DNA from: an uncultured Lysobacterales bacterium
Lineage (GTDB): Bacteria; Pseudomonadota; Gammaproteobacteria; Xanthomonadales; Xanthomonadaceae
DNA length: 13,140 nucleotides
Direction of reading: 5' to 3'
Assembly (NCBI GenBank): GCA_946886865.1
Contig: CAMPJI010000064.1
Location: 1-13,140 of the forward strand
The notes below the pieces were generated by a model. The model saw nothing but the letters and a program-made list of their open reading frames with translations, made no database searches and was not told where the DNA came from. This document shows, in pieces, positions 5,301 through 12,769 of the stretch. Positions within the stretch are counted from its first letter, which is position 1. Every line of letters starts with the position of its first letter. A program made the translations under genes and the position numbers.

Positions 5301-6471
5301 CGGCGGAGTCCTCGGCCGCACGGGCGGCGGGCAGGTCGATGTGGAAGGTGGCGCCTTCGCCCGGGGTGGATTCGCCCGTCAGGGCGCCGCCGTGGCGGGC
5401 CACGATGCGGTGCGCCGCCGCCAGCCCCAGGCCATGGCCCCCGCCCGCGTCCGGACCGTGCAGGCGCTGGAAGGGTTCGAACAGCTTGTGAGCATAGCGC
5501 ATGTCGAAACCGCTGCCGGCGTCGCGCACCTGCACGTGCAGGCGGTCCCCGCGGACCTCGCCGCTGACCCGGATCCGCACTTCGTCACGGTCGCGCGAGA
5601 ACTTCCATGCGTTGCCCAGCACGTGCGTCAGCATGAGTTTGAGCAGGCGCTCGTCGCCCCGGGTGCGGAGGTCGGGCGCGATGTCGATGACCACCGCGCG
5701 CTCGGGCTCGGCATCCTGGAGCTCGGCCAGTACCCAGTCGGCCAGCATCGACAGGTCGACGGTGCCCGACCGGAGTTCGCTGCGGGTGGCGGTGGACAGG
5801 TCGCCGAGCCCCGTGAGCAGGCTGCCCATGCGCGATGCGGCGGCGCGGATGCGCTGCAGGTGGTCGCGGCCGCTGTCGTCGAGCTGGCCACCGCAGCGCT
5901 TGTCGAGCAGGCCGGCAAAACTCTCGATCGATCGCAACGGCGCACGCAGGTCGTGCGCGACGGAGTCGGCAAACATCTGCAACTGCTGCTGCGAGGCCTC
6001 GGCCATGTGCGCATCGTCGTCGGCGTGCTGGCGGAGCGACGCCTGGACCCGGCGTTCACCGCTGAGGTCGCGCAACGTCATCAGCACGGGATGCGCAGCC
6101 GGCGACGGGGCGTCCGGACTGCGTTCCGAGGCGGCCGACAGGGTAGCCTGCACCCAGACTTCCCCCCCGTCGACGGGCAGGCAACGCCGGGCCGCCTCGA
6201 TCGACGGCGACTGGCCGTTGGCGATGGACTGCAGTGCCTCGCCGAACGCGATGCGCTCATCGGGGTGGAAGCGGTCGGCGGCGGGTGTGCCCGACAGCTG
6301 TGCCAGGGCACAACCCAGCATCCGTTCGAGTGCGGGGTTCGCGTAGCACCAGAGCCCCTGCGCGTCCAACATCGCCACGGGCATCGGCGAGGCCGCCAGC
6401 GCCAGCCGGAACATCGCATCCGGGACGGGGCGGTCACCGGTCTGCGGCGGCTTGGCTTCGAACAGGGACAT
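5275..6471 (-). CDS. Cytoplasmic PAS-domain sensor histidine kinase
   Basis: A 398-residue kinase without membrane segments. Seen, in order: a PAS fold (about 16-135, from AMFRLALAASPMPVAMLD through NPALERMLGC), a short helical linker (140-165), a HisKA dimerisation domain with SVAHDLRAPLRSIESFAGLL and catalytic His173, and an ATPase domain with N-box THVLGNAWKFS (Asn287), G1 DAGSGFD (about 317-323), F-box KLFEPFQRLH and G2 GHGLGLA. Arrangement and H-box resemble phytochrome-type kinases, but the photosensory GAF/PHY part is absent; the PAS domain is the only sensor and its ligand is unknown. The ATG at 6471 is preferred (AGAGAG upstream, sensible PAS start); the frame extends to 6528. The overlapping receiver gene downstream is its likely partner. 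Confidence 0.87.
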   Translation of the reverse strand: MSLFEAKPPQTGDRPVPDAMFRLALAASPMPVAMLDAQGLWCYANPALERMLGCALAQLSGTPAADRFHPDERIAFGEALQSIANGQSPSIEAARRCLPVDGGEVWVQATLSAASERSPDAPSPAAHPVLMTLRDLSGERRVQASLRQHADDDAHMAEASQQQLQMFADSVAHDLRAPLRSIESFAGLLDKRCGGQLDDSGRDHLQRIRAAASRMGSLLTGLGDLSTATRSELRSGTVDLSMLADWVLAELQDAEPERAVVIDIAPDLRTRGDERLLKLMLTHVLGNAWKFSRDRDEVRIRVSGEVRGDRLHVQVRDAGSGFDMRYAHKLFEPFQRLHGPDAGGGHGLGLAAAHRIVARHGGALTGESTPGEGATFHIDLPAARAAEDSADAQRHPAG

Positions 6472-6493
6472 CGGGGCTCTCTTTTTGGGCGCC

Positions 6494-6499
6494 AGTCTA
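6494..6499 (-). promoter_or_regulatory. Candidate -10 box for the kinase-regulator pair
   Basis: TAGACT on the minus strand, 22 bases upstream of the kinase ATG at 6471. The match to TATAAT is fair for a GC-rich genome. I could not find a convincing -35 at 16-18 bases, so the call is weak. Confidence 0.25.
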
Positions 6500-6548
6500 C
6501 CGGGCGCCATCGTGACGGGCCGGTGCACGCAGGGCCCGGGGCGTCCCG

Positions 6549-6554
6549 CACAAT
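6549..6554 (+). promoter_or_regulatory. Candidate -10 box implying a leaderless permease mRNA
   Basis: CACAAT ends 7 bases before the ATG at 6562, and there is no Shine-Dalgarno sequence in front of that ATG. A start about 7 bases past this box would place +1 at the ATG itself. The -35 is weak (TGCACG near 6524 with a 19-base spacer). Confidence 0.3.
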
Positions 6555-6561
6555 GCGCGCC

Positions 6562-8349
6562 ATGGAACTCCCCCAGATCCTATTCCTGCTGATCCTGGCG
6601 GGCGCACTCTACCTGTTCGTCAGCGAGCGGTTGCGGGTCGATGTGACCGCGATGCTGACGCTGCTCGCACTGGTGCTGACCGGCGTGCTGGACTCGAAGC
6701 AGGCGCTGTCGGGGTTCGCCAGCGAGCCGGCGATCATCATCGCGGCCGTGTTCGTCATTTCCGGCGGCCTGGCCGCGACGGGCATCACCGAACGGATCGG
6801 CCAGTGGATCGGTCAGGTGGGCGGTCGCAGCGAAACCCGCGCGATCGCCGTGGTGATGCCGGTGGTGGCGGCGCTGTCGTCGTTCACCCACCACGTGATG
6901 GTGACGGCGATGATGCTGCCGATCCTCACGCGCTTCGCCAAGTTGCGAGGCCTGTCGGCATCGCGGCTGCTGATGCCGATGTCGTTCGCCGCGTCGCTCG
7001 GCACGACGCTCACGCTGGTCAGCGCGCCGGCGTTCCTGCTGGCCGACAACCTGATCGAACGCACCGGCAGCGACGGCCTGGGCATTTTCTCGATCACCCC
7101 GATCGGCATCGCGCTGGTGCTGGTCGGGATGGTCTACATGCTGCTCGCACGGTGGGTGCTGCCCAAGCGCGGCGGCGATGCCGGCGACGACGAGTACATG
7201 CGGCTGGACCGTTACCGCACCGAACTGCTGATCATCGAGGGCTCGCGCTGGAGCACGCGCCCCTTGGCCGAACTGCAGAAGGCACTCGGCGACAAGTTCC
7301 GGCTGCTGGGCTGGCTGCGCGACGGCAAGCGGCGGCGCGATCTCGGCGACAGCAGCCCCCTGCTCAGTGGCGACGTGCTGCTGGTGGAGGCGTCGGCCGA
7401 TGCGCTGGCGTCGCTGCACGACGACGAGGGCCTGGACCTCAACGCCATCGCCCGCTTCGGCGACACCGTGACCGGCGATGGCGAGCCGCAGCTGGTGCAG
7501 GCGGTCGTGGCCCCAGGCTCCGAGTTCATCGGTCACTCCGTGCGCGAGCTGGATTTCTCGCGACGCTTCTCGGCGGTCATCGCCGGGCTCTGGCGGCGCG
7601 ACGGGGCGATCGCCTCGCGGCTGGCCGACGCACGCCTGCGCGAGGGCGACCTGCTGGTGCTGTGGGGGAAGCCGGCACGCTTCGCCGAACTGGCCGCGCA
7701 CCATGGTTTCCTGATGCTGGTGCCGTTTGCCGGCGAGGCCAAGCGCAGGATCCGCGCGCCGCTGGCGCTGACGATCCTCGGCCTGACGATCCTTGCCGCC
7801 GCCACCGAATGGCTGCCCGCGCCGCTGGCGTTCCTGCTGGGTGCGGTGGCGATGGTGGCGCTGCGGTGCGTGGACATCGACCAGGCCTACCGCGAGATCG
7901 ACGTGCGCATCTTCGTGATGATCGCCGGTGTGATCCCGCTGGGCATCGCGATGGAGCAGACCGGCACCGCGCAGCTGTTGGCGGGCGGCCTGCTGCACCT
8001 GGTCTCGGACTGGCCGACGCTGGCGGTGCTGCTGGTGATGTTCGGCGTCGCCGGCCTGCTGACGCAGATCCTGTCGGACGCGGCGACCACGGTGCTGCTC
8101 GGGCCGGTCGCCGTCGCGGTCGCGCAGGCGCTGGGCCACCCGCCCACCCCGTTTGTGGTGTGCACCGCGCTGGGTGCGGTGGTGTCGTTCCTGACCCCGA
8201 TCGGCCACCACGGCAACCTGCTCATTCTCGGCCCGGGGCAGTACCGCTTCGCCGACTTCCTGCGCATCGGCCTGCCGCTGACGGCGCTGATGGCGTTCGT
8301 CAGCGCCTGGATGGCGCGCTGGCTGTGGCTGGGTGGGCCGTTGTTCTAG
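6562..8349 (+). CDS. SLC13/DASS-type permease with two RCK_C (TrkA-C) domains, altered signature residues
   Basis: A 595-residue inner-membrane protein. Seen: an N-terminal set of hydrophobic helices (about 5-200), two cytosolic TrkA-C-like domains (about 215-285 with GDVLLVEASADAL, and 305-372 with LVQAVVAPGSEFIGHSVREL and LREGDLLVLWG), then a C-terminal helix set (about 399-592). This is the layout of the SLC13-like anion/Na+ symporters. PIG-GN at 546-552 and the PGQYRFADFLRIGLPL end are family hallmarks. Odd: positions expected to hold SNT-type ion-binding motifs read SSFTHHVM (106-113), LVSAPAF (152-158), SDAAT (505-509) and PIGHHGN (546-552), so the usual Asn/Thr residues are mostly lost. 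Substrate is unknown. A Met at 6553 is an alternative start. Confidence 0.85.
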   Translation: MELPQILFLLILAGALYLFVSERLRVDVTAMLTLLALVLTGVLDSKQALSGFASEPAIIIAAVFVISGGLAATGITERIGQWIGQVGGRSETRAIAVVMPVVAALSSFTHHVMVTAMMLPILTRFAKLRGLSASRLLMPMSFAASLGTTLTLVSAPAFLLADNLIERTGSDGLGIFSITPIGIALVLVGMVYMLLARWVLPKRGGDAGDDEYMRLDRYRTELLIIEGSRWSTRPLAELQKALGDKFRLLGWLRDGKRRRDLGDSSPLLSGDVLLVEASADALASLHDDEGLDLNAIARFGDTVTGDGEPQLVQAVVAPGSEFIGHSVRELDFSRRFSAVIAGLWRRDGAIASRLADARLREGDLLVLWGKPARFAELAAHHGFLMLVPFAGEAKRRIRAPLALTILGLTILAAATEWLPAPLAFLLGAVAMVALRCVDIDQAYREIDVRIFVMIAGVIPLGIAMEQTGTAQLLAGGLLHLVSDWPTLAVLLVMFGVAGLLTQILSDAATTVLLGPVAVAVAQALGHPPTPFVVCTALGAVVSFLTPIGHHGNLLILGPGQYRFADFLRIGLPLTALMAFVSAWMARWLWLGGPLF

Positions 8350-8448
8350 ACGCAGGGATTGGCGGGCGGGGAACGGGTATCAGGTGAAAGTCGGCAAGGC
8401 AGCAGGAAAGACTGTCGATTACCCATCCCCGTATTCCCTTCCGCGCTT

Positions 8449-9582
8449 TCAGAACAACGCGCCCTGCGGCGAAGGCTTGCGCGGCGCGATGAAGTGGCTG
8501 CAGTCCAGCGGCGGCAGGCGGCCGTATCCCAACCGGCGATGCGCCCTGGCGAAGCGCTGGGCGATGAGGTCCGCGAACGGGCCCTGGCCGCGCATGCGCG
8601 TGCCGAAGTTCGCGTCGTAGTCCTGGCCGCCGCGCATCTGCCGGATCAGGCTCATGACGTGTGCGGCGCGCTCGGGGTAGTGCAGCTCGAGCCATTCGCG
8701 CCACACCTGCTTGAGCTCGTGCGGCAAACGCAGCAACACATAGCCCGCCGCGCGGGCTCCAGCATCGTGCGCCGCCTCCAGGATGTGTTCGAGTTCACTG
8801 TCGGTAATCATCGGCACCACCGGCGCGACCATGACCCCGACAGGCACGCCGGCATCGTGCAGTGCGCGCATCGCCTTGAGCTTGCGATGCGGCGCGGTGG
8901 CGCGCGGTTCCATGCGCGAGGCCAACCGGTTGTCGAGCGTGGTCACGGAGAAGTACACGGTCACCAGGCGGTCACGCGCCAGGTCCGACAGGACATCGAG
9001 GTCGCGCTCGATCAGCGCGCTCTTGGTGACGAAGCTCACCGGATGGCGGCACTCGGCCAGCACCTCCAGCACCTGGCGCGTCACCCGGTAGCGGCGCTCG
9101 ATCGGCTGGTAGGCATCGGTGTTGATCCCCAGTGCGATCGGTGCAGGTCTGTAGGACGGCTTGGCCAGCTCGTGCCGCAGGCGCTCGGCGGCGTTGGTCT
9201 TGGCGAAGAGGCGGGTCTCGAAGTCCAGCCCGGGCGAAAGATCGAGGTAGCTGTGCGACGGCCGCGCAAAGCAGTACACGCAGCCGTGCTCGCACCCGCG
9301 GTACGGGTTGACCGATTGGCTGAAGCCGATGTCGGGCGAGTCGTTGCGGCTGATGACGGTGCGCGCCTGTTCCTCGCGCACGCGCGTGGCCGGGTTCGGC
9401 GCGTCGGCGAGGTCCTCGTAGACCGAGCCCCAGCCATCGTCGCTGCCGACCGCTTCGGTCACGGCGAAACGCCCGGCCACGCGTGAGGCGGCGCCGCGGC
9501 CCTTGAGCGGCGCCGTCGGCGTGCGGGCGTCTTCGGTGGAGGCATCGGGCACGCGGCCCCGGGCACGGTCTTGCACCTCCAT
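8449..9582 (-). CDS. PA0069-family radical SAM protein
   Basis: A 377-residue cytoplasmic enzyme. Seen: the cluster motif GCEHGCVYC with Cys97, Cys101 and Cys104 (CxxxCxxC) after SVNPYR, followed by FARPSHSYLDLSPGLDFE, a block typical of the PA0069/Rv2578c group related to spore photoproduct lyase. Further blocks seen are GINTDAYQPIERRYRVTRQ, FVTKSALIERDLD, TLDNRLASRMEPRAT and VMVAPVVPMITDSELE. The N-terminal 80 residues are variable and Arg/Ala-rich until RTVISRNDSPDIGFSQSVNPY. It should cleave S-adenosylmethionine at a 4Fe-4S cluster; the substrate is not known for the family. The start at 9582 has no clear ribosome site. It converges with the permease, leaving 99 bp (8350-8448) in which I see no gene or convincing terminator, and is divergent from cls. 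Confidence 0.87.
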   Translation of the reverse strand: MEVQDRARGRVPDASTEDARTPTAPLKGRGAASRVAGRFAVTEAVGSDDGWGSVYEDLADAPNPATRVREEQARTVISRNDSPDIGFSQSVNPYRGCEHGCVYCFARPSHSYLDLSPGLDFETRLFAKTNAAERLRHELAKPSYRPAPIALGINTDAYQPIERRYRVTRQVLEVLAECRHPVSFVTKSALIERDLDVLSDLARDRLVTVYFSVTTLDNRLASRMEPRATAPHRKLKAMRALHDAGVPVGVMVAPVVPMITDSELEHILEAAHDAGARAAGYVLLRLPHELKQVWREWLELHYPERAAHVMSLIRQMRGGQDYDANFGTRMRGQGPFADLIAQRFARAHRRLGYGRLPPLDCSHFIAPRKPSPQGALF

Positions 9583-9642
9583 AGGCTACGCTCGCGCGGT
9601 CGCAGCGCCTGCGACGGGCACTGAACGGTTCACGGGGATCCC

Positions 9643-11079
9643 ATGTTCGACTGGTTGCACGGCCTCTGGCAGGCGTTCGTCTCGATCCCGCACCTGGGCC
9701 TGTACCTGACGCTGGGCTGGGTGGCGTATTTCATCGGCCTGGGCGGCTGGATCGTGCTGCAGAAGCGCGAACCGGTGGCCACCATCAGCTGGCTGATCAG
9801 CCTGGCGGCGCTGCCGTACCTGGGCTTCCTGATCTATTACGTGTTCGGGCCGCAACGCATCCGGCGCCAGAAGCTTCGCCGCGGCCGCGCACGCGCCGCG
9901 CTGCCGCCGCCGCCGGAGGGCCTCAATCCCAGCGCCGAAGCAGTCGAGCTGGCGCGGGTGGTGCAGGCCACCACGCGGCTGCCGCCCACGACCGCCACGC
10001 GGGTCGACCTGCTGGTCGACGGCAGCGGCAAGTACCCGGCGTTGTTGGACGCGATCGCGACCGCGCGCCACCGCGTGCACCTGGAGTACTACATCTACGA
10101 GCCGGACACGACCGGCACCGCGCTGCGCGATGCGCTCGTCGAGCGCGCGCAAGCGGGCGTGGAAGTGCGGCTGCTGCTGGATGCGATCGGCGCCGGCAGG
10201 GTCAATCGGCACTTCCTGCAACCGCTGGTGGACGCCGGCGGCGAGGTGGCGTGGTTCCACCCGATGCGCCTGCGCTGGTTCTGGAAGCGGCCGTGGCTCA
10301 ACCTTCGCAGCCATCGCAAGATCGTGGTGATCGACGACACGATCGGGTTTACCGGTGGCATGAACGTGACCGACGAGCAGGACGAACGCCTGCGCGGTGA
10401 TGCCTACCGCGATCTGCACCTGCGTCTGGAAGGCGACGTGGTCCGGGCGCTGCAGCTGGTCTTCATCGAGGACTGGACCTACGCCACGGGGCAACCGCCA
10501 CTGGCGATGCCCGAAGGCCCGTCCACCCCCGGCTCAATCGCGACGCAGGTGGTCGTATCCGGGCCGGACTCGTCCTGGGAGGCGATCCACCGCGCCCACG
10601 TCAGCGCGATCCATGCCGCCCGCCGCCGCGCGTGGCTGGTGACGCCGTACTTCGTTCCCGGCGAAGCGGCGCGGATGGCGCTGACCTCGGCGGCGCTGGG
10701 CGGGCTCGATGTCCGCCTGCTGGTCCCCAAGCTGAGCGACAGCCGCCTGGTGACCTTCGCGGCGCGGTCCTATTTCGACGAACTGCTCGCGGCCGGGGTC
10801 AGGATCTACGAGTACGGCCCCCGCCTGCTGCACACCAAGGCCCTGCTGTGCGACGAGGATTTCCTGATCGTCGGCAGCGCGAACTTCGACCATCGCAGCT
10901 TCCGGCTCAATTTCGAGGTCTCGGTGATGTTCGCCGATGCTGCGCTCGCGTCGCGCCTGGAGGCGCTGATCGAACACGAGTGCGACGACTGCGTTCCGGT
11001 GAAGGACGACCGCGACCGGCCGTTGTGGCGCGCACGCCTGCCCGAAGCCCTCGCCCGCCTGGTGTCGCCCCTGCTGTGA
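9643..11079 (+). CDS. cls: Cardiolipin synthase (two-HKD phospholipase D family)
   Basis: A 478-residue membrane enzyme that makes cardiolipin from two phosphatidylglycerol molecules (ClsA type). Seen: two N-terminal membrane helices (about 18-40 and 47-69, the second including TISWLISLAALPYLGFLIYYVFGP), then two phospholipase D half-sites: HRKIVVIDD with His224, Lys226, Asp231 followed by GFTGGMN, and HTKALLCDED with His397, Lys399, Asp404 followed by GSANFDHRSF. Length and order match ClsA. The ATG at 9643 follows GGGGATCCC. The 60-bp gap to the divergent radical SAM gene contains TACGCT at 9587-9592, a possible -10 box for this gene, but no good -35. The ClsA family includes other HKD transferases, yet the membrane anchor and both motifs make this the best name. 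Confidence 0.93.
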   Translation: MFDWLHGLWQAFVSIPHLGLYLTLGWVAYFIGLGGWIVLQKREPVATISWLISLAALPYLGFLIYYVFGPQRIRRQKLRRGRARAALPPPPEGLNPSAEAVELARVVQATTRLPPTTATRVDLLVDGSGKYPALLDAIATARHRVHLEYYIYEPDTTGTALRDALVERAQAGVEVRLLLDAIGAGRVNRHFLQPLVDAGGEVAWFHPMRLRWFWKRPWLNLRSHRKIVVIDDTIGFTGGMNVTDEQDERLRGDAYRDLHLRLEGDVVRALQLVFIEDWTYATGQPPLAMPEGPSTPGSIATQVVVSGPDSSWEAIHRAHVSAIHAARRRAWLVTPYFVPGEAARMALTSAALGGLDVRLLVPKLSDSRLVTFAARSYFDELLAAGVRIYEYGPRLLHTKALLCDEDFLIVGSANFDHRSFRLNFEVSVMFADAALASRLEALIEHECDDCVPVKDDRDRPLWRARLPEALARLVSPLL

Positions 11080-11097
11080 CGCCCGTCGCCGGAGGGC

Positions 11098-11125
11098 TTG
11101 AGGCGCGGTAGCGGCCGGCTACACT
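11098..11125 (+). promoter_or_regulatory. Sigma-70 type promoter before the small membrane protein and pdxJ
   Basis: TTGAGG (11098-11103) and TACACT (11120-11125) are separated by 16 bases. A start near 11132 would give a leader of about 23 bases containing the GGAG ribosome site of the next gene. It lies in the 75-bp gap after cls, so the two small genes can be expressed apart from cls. Confidence 0.45.
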
Positions 11126-11154
11126 GGCGCGGTCCTTCCCTGCGGAGTCCGGCC

Positions 11155-11415
11155 ATGTGGCCCTGGTTGTTCCTGATGCTGGGCGTGGCCGCGCTGGTCG
11201 CCGCCTTCAAGACCACGTCGGTCGGCGTGCTGGTGCTGTGCCTGATCGCCGCCCTGGTGCTGCTGTCGGCCTGGATCGTCGGCTGGCTCGCGCAGCGCGT
11301 GGGCAGCCGGACCCGCGACGAGTCCCAGCTGGTGGATCCGGTCGAACTGCACCGCCTTCGCGAGCAGGCGCAGGTCCGCCGCGAACGGGCGGCGCCGCTC
11401 GACGAACAGCGGTGA
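11155..11415 (+). CDS. Small two-helix membrane protein of unknown function
   Basis: An 86-residue protein. Seen: two hydrophobic helices (about 3-18 and 22-47, the second very Leu/Val/Ala-rich), then a charged cytosolic tail (48-86) with [23 protein letters not shown] and many Arg residues that may form a short helix. No known family recognised. The ATG at 11155 is supported by GGAG at a spacing of 7. The stop codon TGA at 11413-11415 is overlapped by a GTG that is an alternative start for pdxJ, and the chosen pdxJ start lies only 17 bases on, so the two are almost surely co-transcribed. A functional link with pyridoxine synthesis is not implied. Confidence 0.7.
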   Translation: MWPWLFLMLGVAALVAAFKTTSVGVLVLCLIAALVLLSAWIVGWLAQRVGSRTRDESQLVDPVELHRLREQAQVRRERAAPLDEQR

Positions 11416-11432
11416 GCCGCGTCGGTGCGGGC

Positions 11433-12233
11433 GTGACCCGGCTGAGCGTCAACGTCAACAAGATCGCCGTGCTGCGCAATTCGCGCGGTGGCCGTGATCC
11501 CGACGTGGTGCAGGCGGCCCGCGTCTGCCTGGACGCCGGGGCGCATGGCATCACCGTGCATCCGCGGCCCGATGGCCGCCACATCCGCACCGCCGATGTC
11601 ATGGCCCTGGCCGAGCTCACACGGCATCGGGGCGTGGAGTTCAATCTCGAAGGCAACCCGTTTGCGCCACCGCGTCCCGGCTACCCGGGGTTCATCGCGT
11701 TGTGCGAGGCCACCCGACCCGCACAGGCCACCCTCGTGCCGGACGGCGACACCCAGCTGACGTCGGACCATGGCTTCGACTTCGCGCGCGACGCCGCGCG
11801 CCTGCGGCCGTTGGTGGCGACGCTGCGTGAGTTCGGATGCCGTGTCAGCCTGTTCGCCGATGCACCGGAGGACGCGGGCACCGCGGCCGCACAGGCCGCG
11901 GCCGCCGCATCCTCGGGCGCGCAGCGCATTGAGCTCTACACCGGCCCCTACGCGGAGGCCGCCGCGCGGGGCGGCGCGGCGTTGGCCCTGGGGCTGGAAC
12001 GCTTTGCACGCATGGCGCGGGAGGCCGGCGCGGTGGGGCTGGGCGTCAATGCCGGCCACGACCTAAGCCAGCACAGCCTCCCTGCCTTCCTGGGCGCGGT
12101 GCCCGACGTACTGGAGGTGTCCATCGGCCACGCGTTGATCAGCGAAGCCCTGTATGCGGGCCTGGATGCCACCGTCCGCACCTACCTCGCCGCGATTGGC
12201 CGCGCTTCGGGCGGGTCGATCGACACGCCCTGA
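11433..12233 (+). CDS. pdxJ: Pyridoxine 5'-phosphate synthase PdxJ
   Basis: A 266-residue cytoplasmic TIM-barrel enzyme that condenses 1-deoxy-D-xylulose 5-phosphate with 3-amino-2-oxopropyl phosphate to pyridoxine 5'-phosphate, the last ring-forming step of the DXP-dependent vitamin B6 pathway. Seen: [17 protein letters not shown] (4-20), active-site HPRPDGRHI with His43, NLEGNP with Glu73, [17 protein letters not shown] (100-116), [10 protein letters not shown] (165-174), [10 protein letters not shown] with His209 and [16 protein letters not shown] (230-245). Length is near the family norm (E. coli about 243). No ATG is available; GTG at 11433 gives the usual short N-terminus (MTRLSVNV), whereas GTG at 11412 overlaps the preceding stop (GTGA) and adds seven residues. 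Both are plausible. Confidence 0.95.
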   Translation: MTRLSVNVNKIAVLRNSRGGRDPDVVQAARVCLDAGAHGITVHPRPDGRHIRTADVMALAELTRHRGVEFNLEGNPFAPPRPGYPGFIALCEATRPAQATLVPDGDTQLTSDHGFDFARDAARLRPLVATLREFGCRVSLFADAPEDAGTAAAQAAAAASSGAQRIELYTGPYAEAAARGGAALALGLERFARMAREAGAVGLGVNAGHDLSQHSLPAFLGAVPDVLEVSIGHALISEALYAGLDATVRTYLAAIGRASGGSIDTP

Positions 12234-12280
12234 CCCGGCTTTCGCGCCGGCGCGTTTATCGCTGCTCGACGGCAACGCGC

Positions 12281-12308
12281 AAAAAAAACGCCGCCCGAAG
12301 GCGGCGTT
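12281..12308 (-). terminator. Intrinsic terminator of the ExbD operon
   Basis: Read on the minus strand: AACGCCGCC, loop TTCG, GGCGGCGTT, then a run of T down to 12281. The stem is a perfect 9 bp (12287-12295 with 12300-12308), the loop is the extra-stable UUCG tetraloop, and it lies 29 bases past the stop of the 12338-12751 gene. On the plus strand no T-run follows, so it serves mainly the minus strand, although it may also slow pdxJ transcripts arriving from the other side. Confidence 0.85.
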
Positions 12309-12337
12309 GAAAATTGGAACGGTAAGCGTCGTTTCGA

Positions 12338-12751
12338 TCAGTTCTGTACGAAACCGATCTTGTCCATCTGTGCATTCTTGGCGTGCGCCAGCACCCGGGC
12401 CAGCGTGCCGTAGTCCGCGTCGGCGTTGGTGTCGATCTCCAGCGTGGGCTGGTTGGTCGGATCGGCCTGGACCGCCTCGCGCATCAGCGTGGGCAGCACG
12501 GACAGTGGCTGCGGGCTGTCGTTCCAGAACACCTGGCCACCGGCGTCGATCCGCAACCGGATCGGCGGCGGCGGGTCAGCCCGGACGGGCGGCGGATTGA
12601 CGGTAGGCTGCGGCAGCGTGACGTCGATCGGATAGGTCTGGATCGGCGCGGTCACCATGAAGATGATCAGCAGCACCAGCATCACGTCCACGAGGGGCGT
12701 GACGTTGATGTCGGCCATGGCGCCGCCGCTGGAGTCGGTAGTGAAAGCCAT
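12338..12751 (-). CDS. exbD2: ExbD/TolR-family proton-channel protein, second copy (ExbD2-like)
   Basis: A 137-residue inner-membrane protein that with ExbB uses the proton gradient to drive TonB-dependent uptake. Seen: short cytosolic N-terminus, [22 protein letters not shown] (15-36) forming the single membrane helix with the essential Asp22, then a periplasmic domain ending [16 protein letters not shown] Pro-rich stretch (about 41-63, ten prolines including NPPP and DPPPP) follows the helix and is absent from the upstream paralogue. GGAGA precedes the ATG. It follows another exbD by 18 bp. This tandem pair matches exbD1-exbD2 as described downstream of tonB-exbB in Xanthomonas campestris, where exbD2 was reported to have a role apart from iron uptake. 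TolR is an alternative family name; the duplication favours ExbD. Confidence 0.88.
   Translation of the reverse strand: MAFTTDSSGGAMADINVTPLVDVMLVLLIIFMVTAPIQTYPIDVTLPQPTVNPPPVRADPPPPIRLRIDAGGQVFWNDSPQPLSVLPTLMREAVQADPTNQPTLEIDTNADADYGTLARVLAHAKNAQMDKIGFVQN
12656..12705 (-). repeat. 50-bp segment identical in both exbD genes
   Basis: Identical to 13091-13140, covering the codons for [16 protein letters not shown]. The match runs to the window edge and may continue. Such nucleotide identity in otherwise diverged paralogues suggests conversion or strong constraint on the membrane helix. Confidence 0.8.
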
Positions 12752-12769
12752 CTCTGAATCTCCGGGCGG

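Noticed and set aside
5212..6561. Upstream in-frame extension of the permease (open from 5212)
   Set aside because: The extension lies antisense to the kinase gene, has no hydrophobic or family-like content, and the permease begins normally at 6562.
8350..8448. Possible bidirectional terminator between the permease and the radical SAM gene
   Set aside because: Only loose complementarity (GGGAACGGG against CCCCGTATTCCC) with mismatches and no T-run; not convincing on either strand.
6580..9486. Long antisense frames 6580-8211 (minus) and 8359-9486 (plus)
   Set aside because: They mirror the permease and radical SAM genes, are Gln/His/Arg-rich, and carry no domain motifs.
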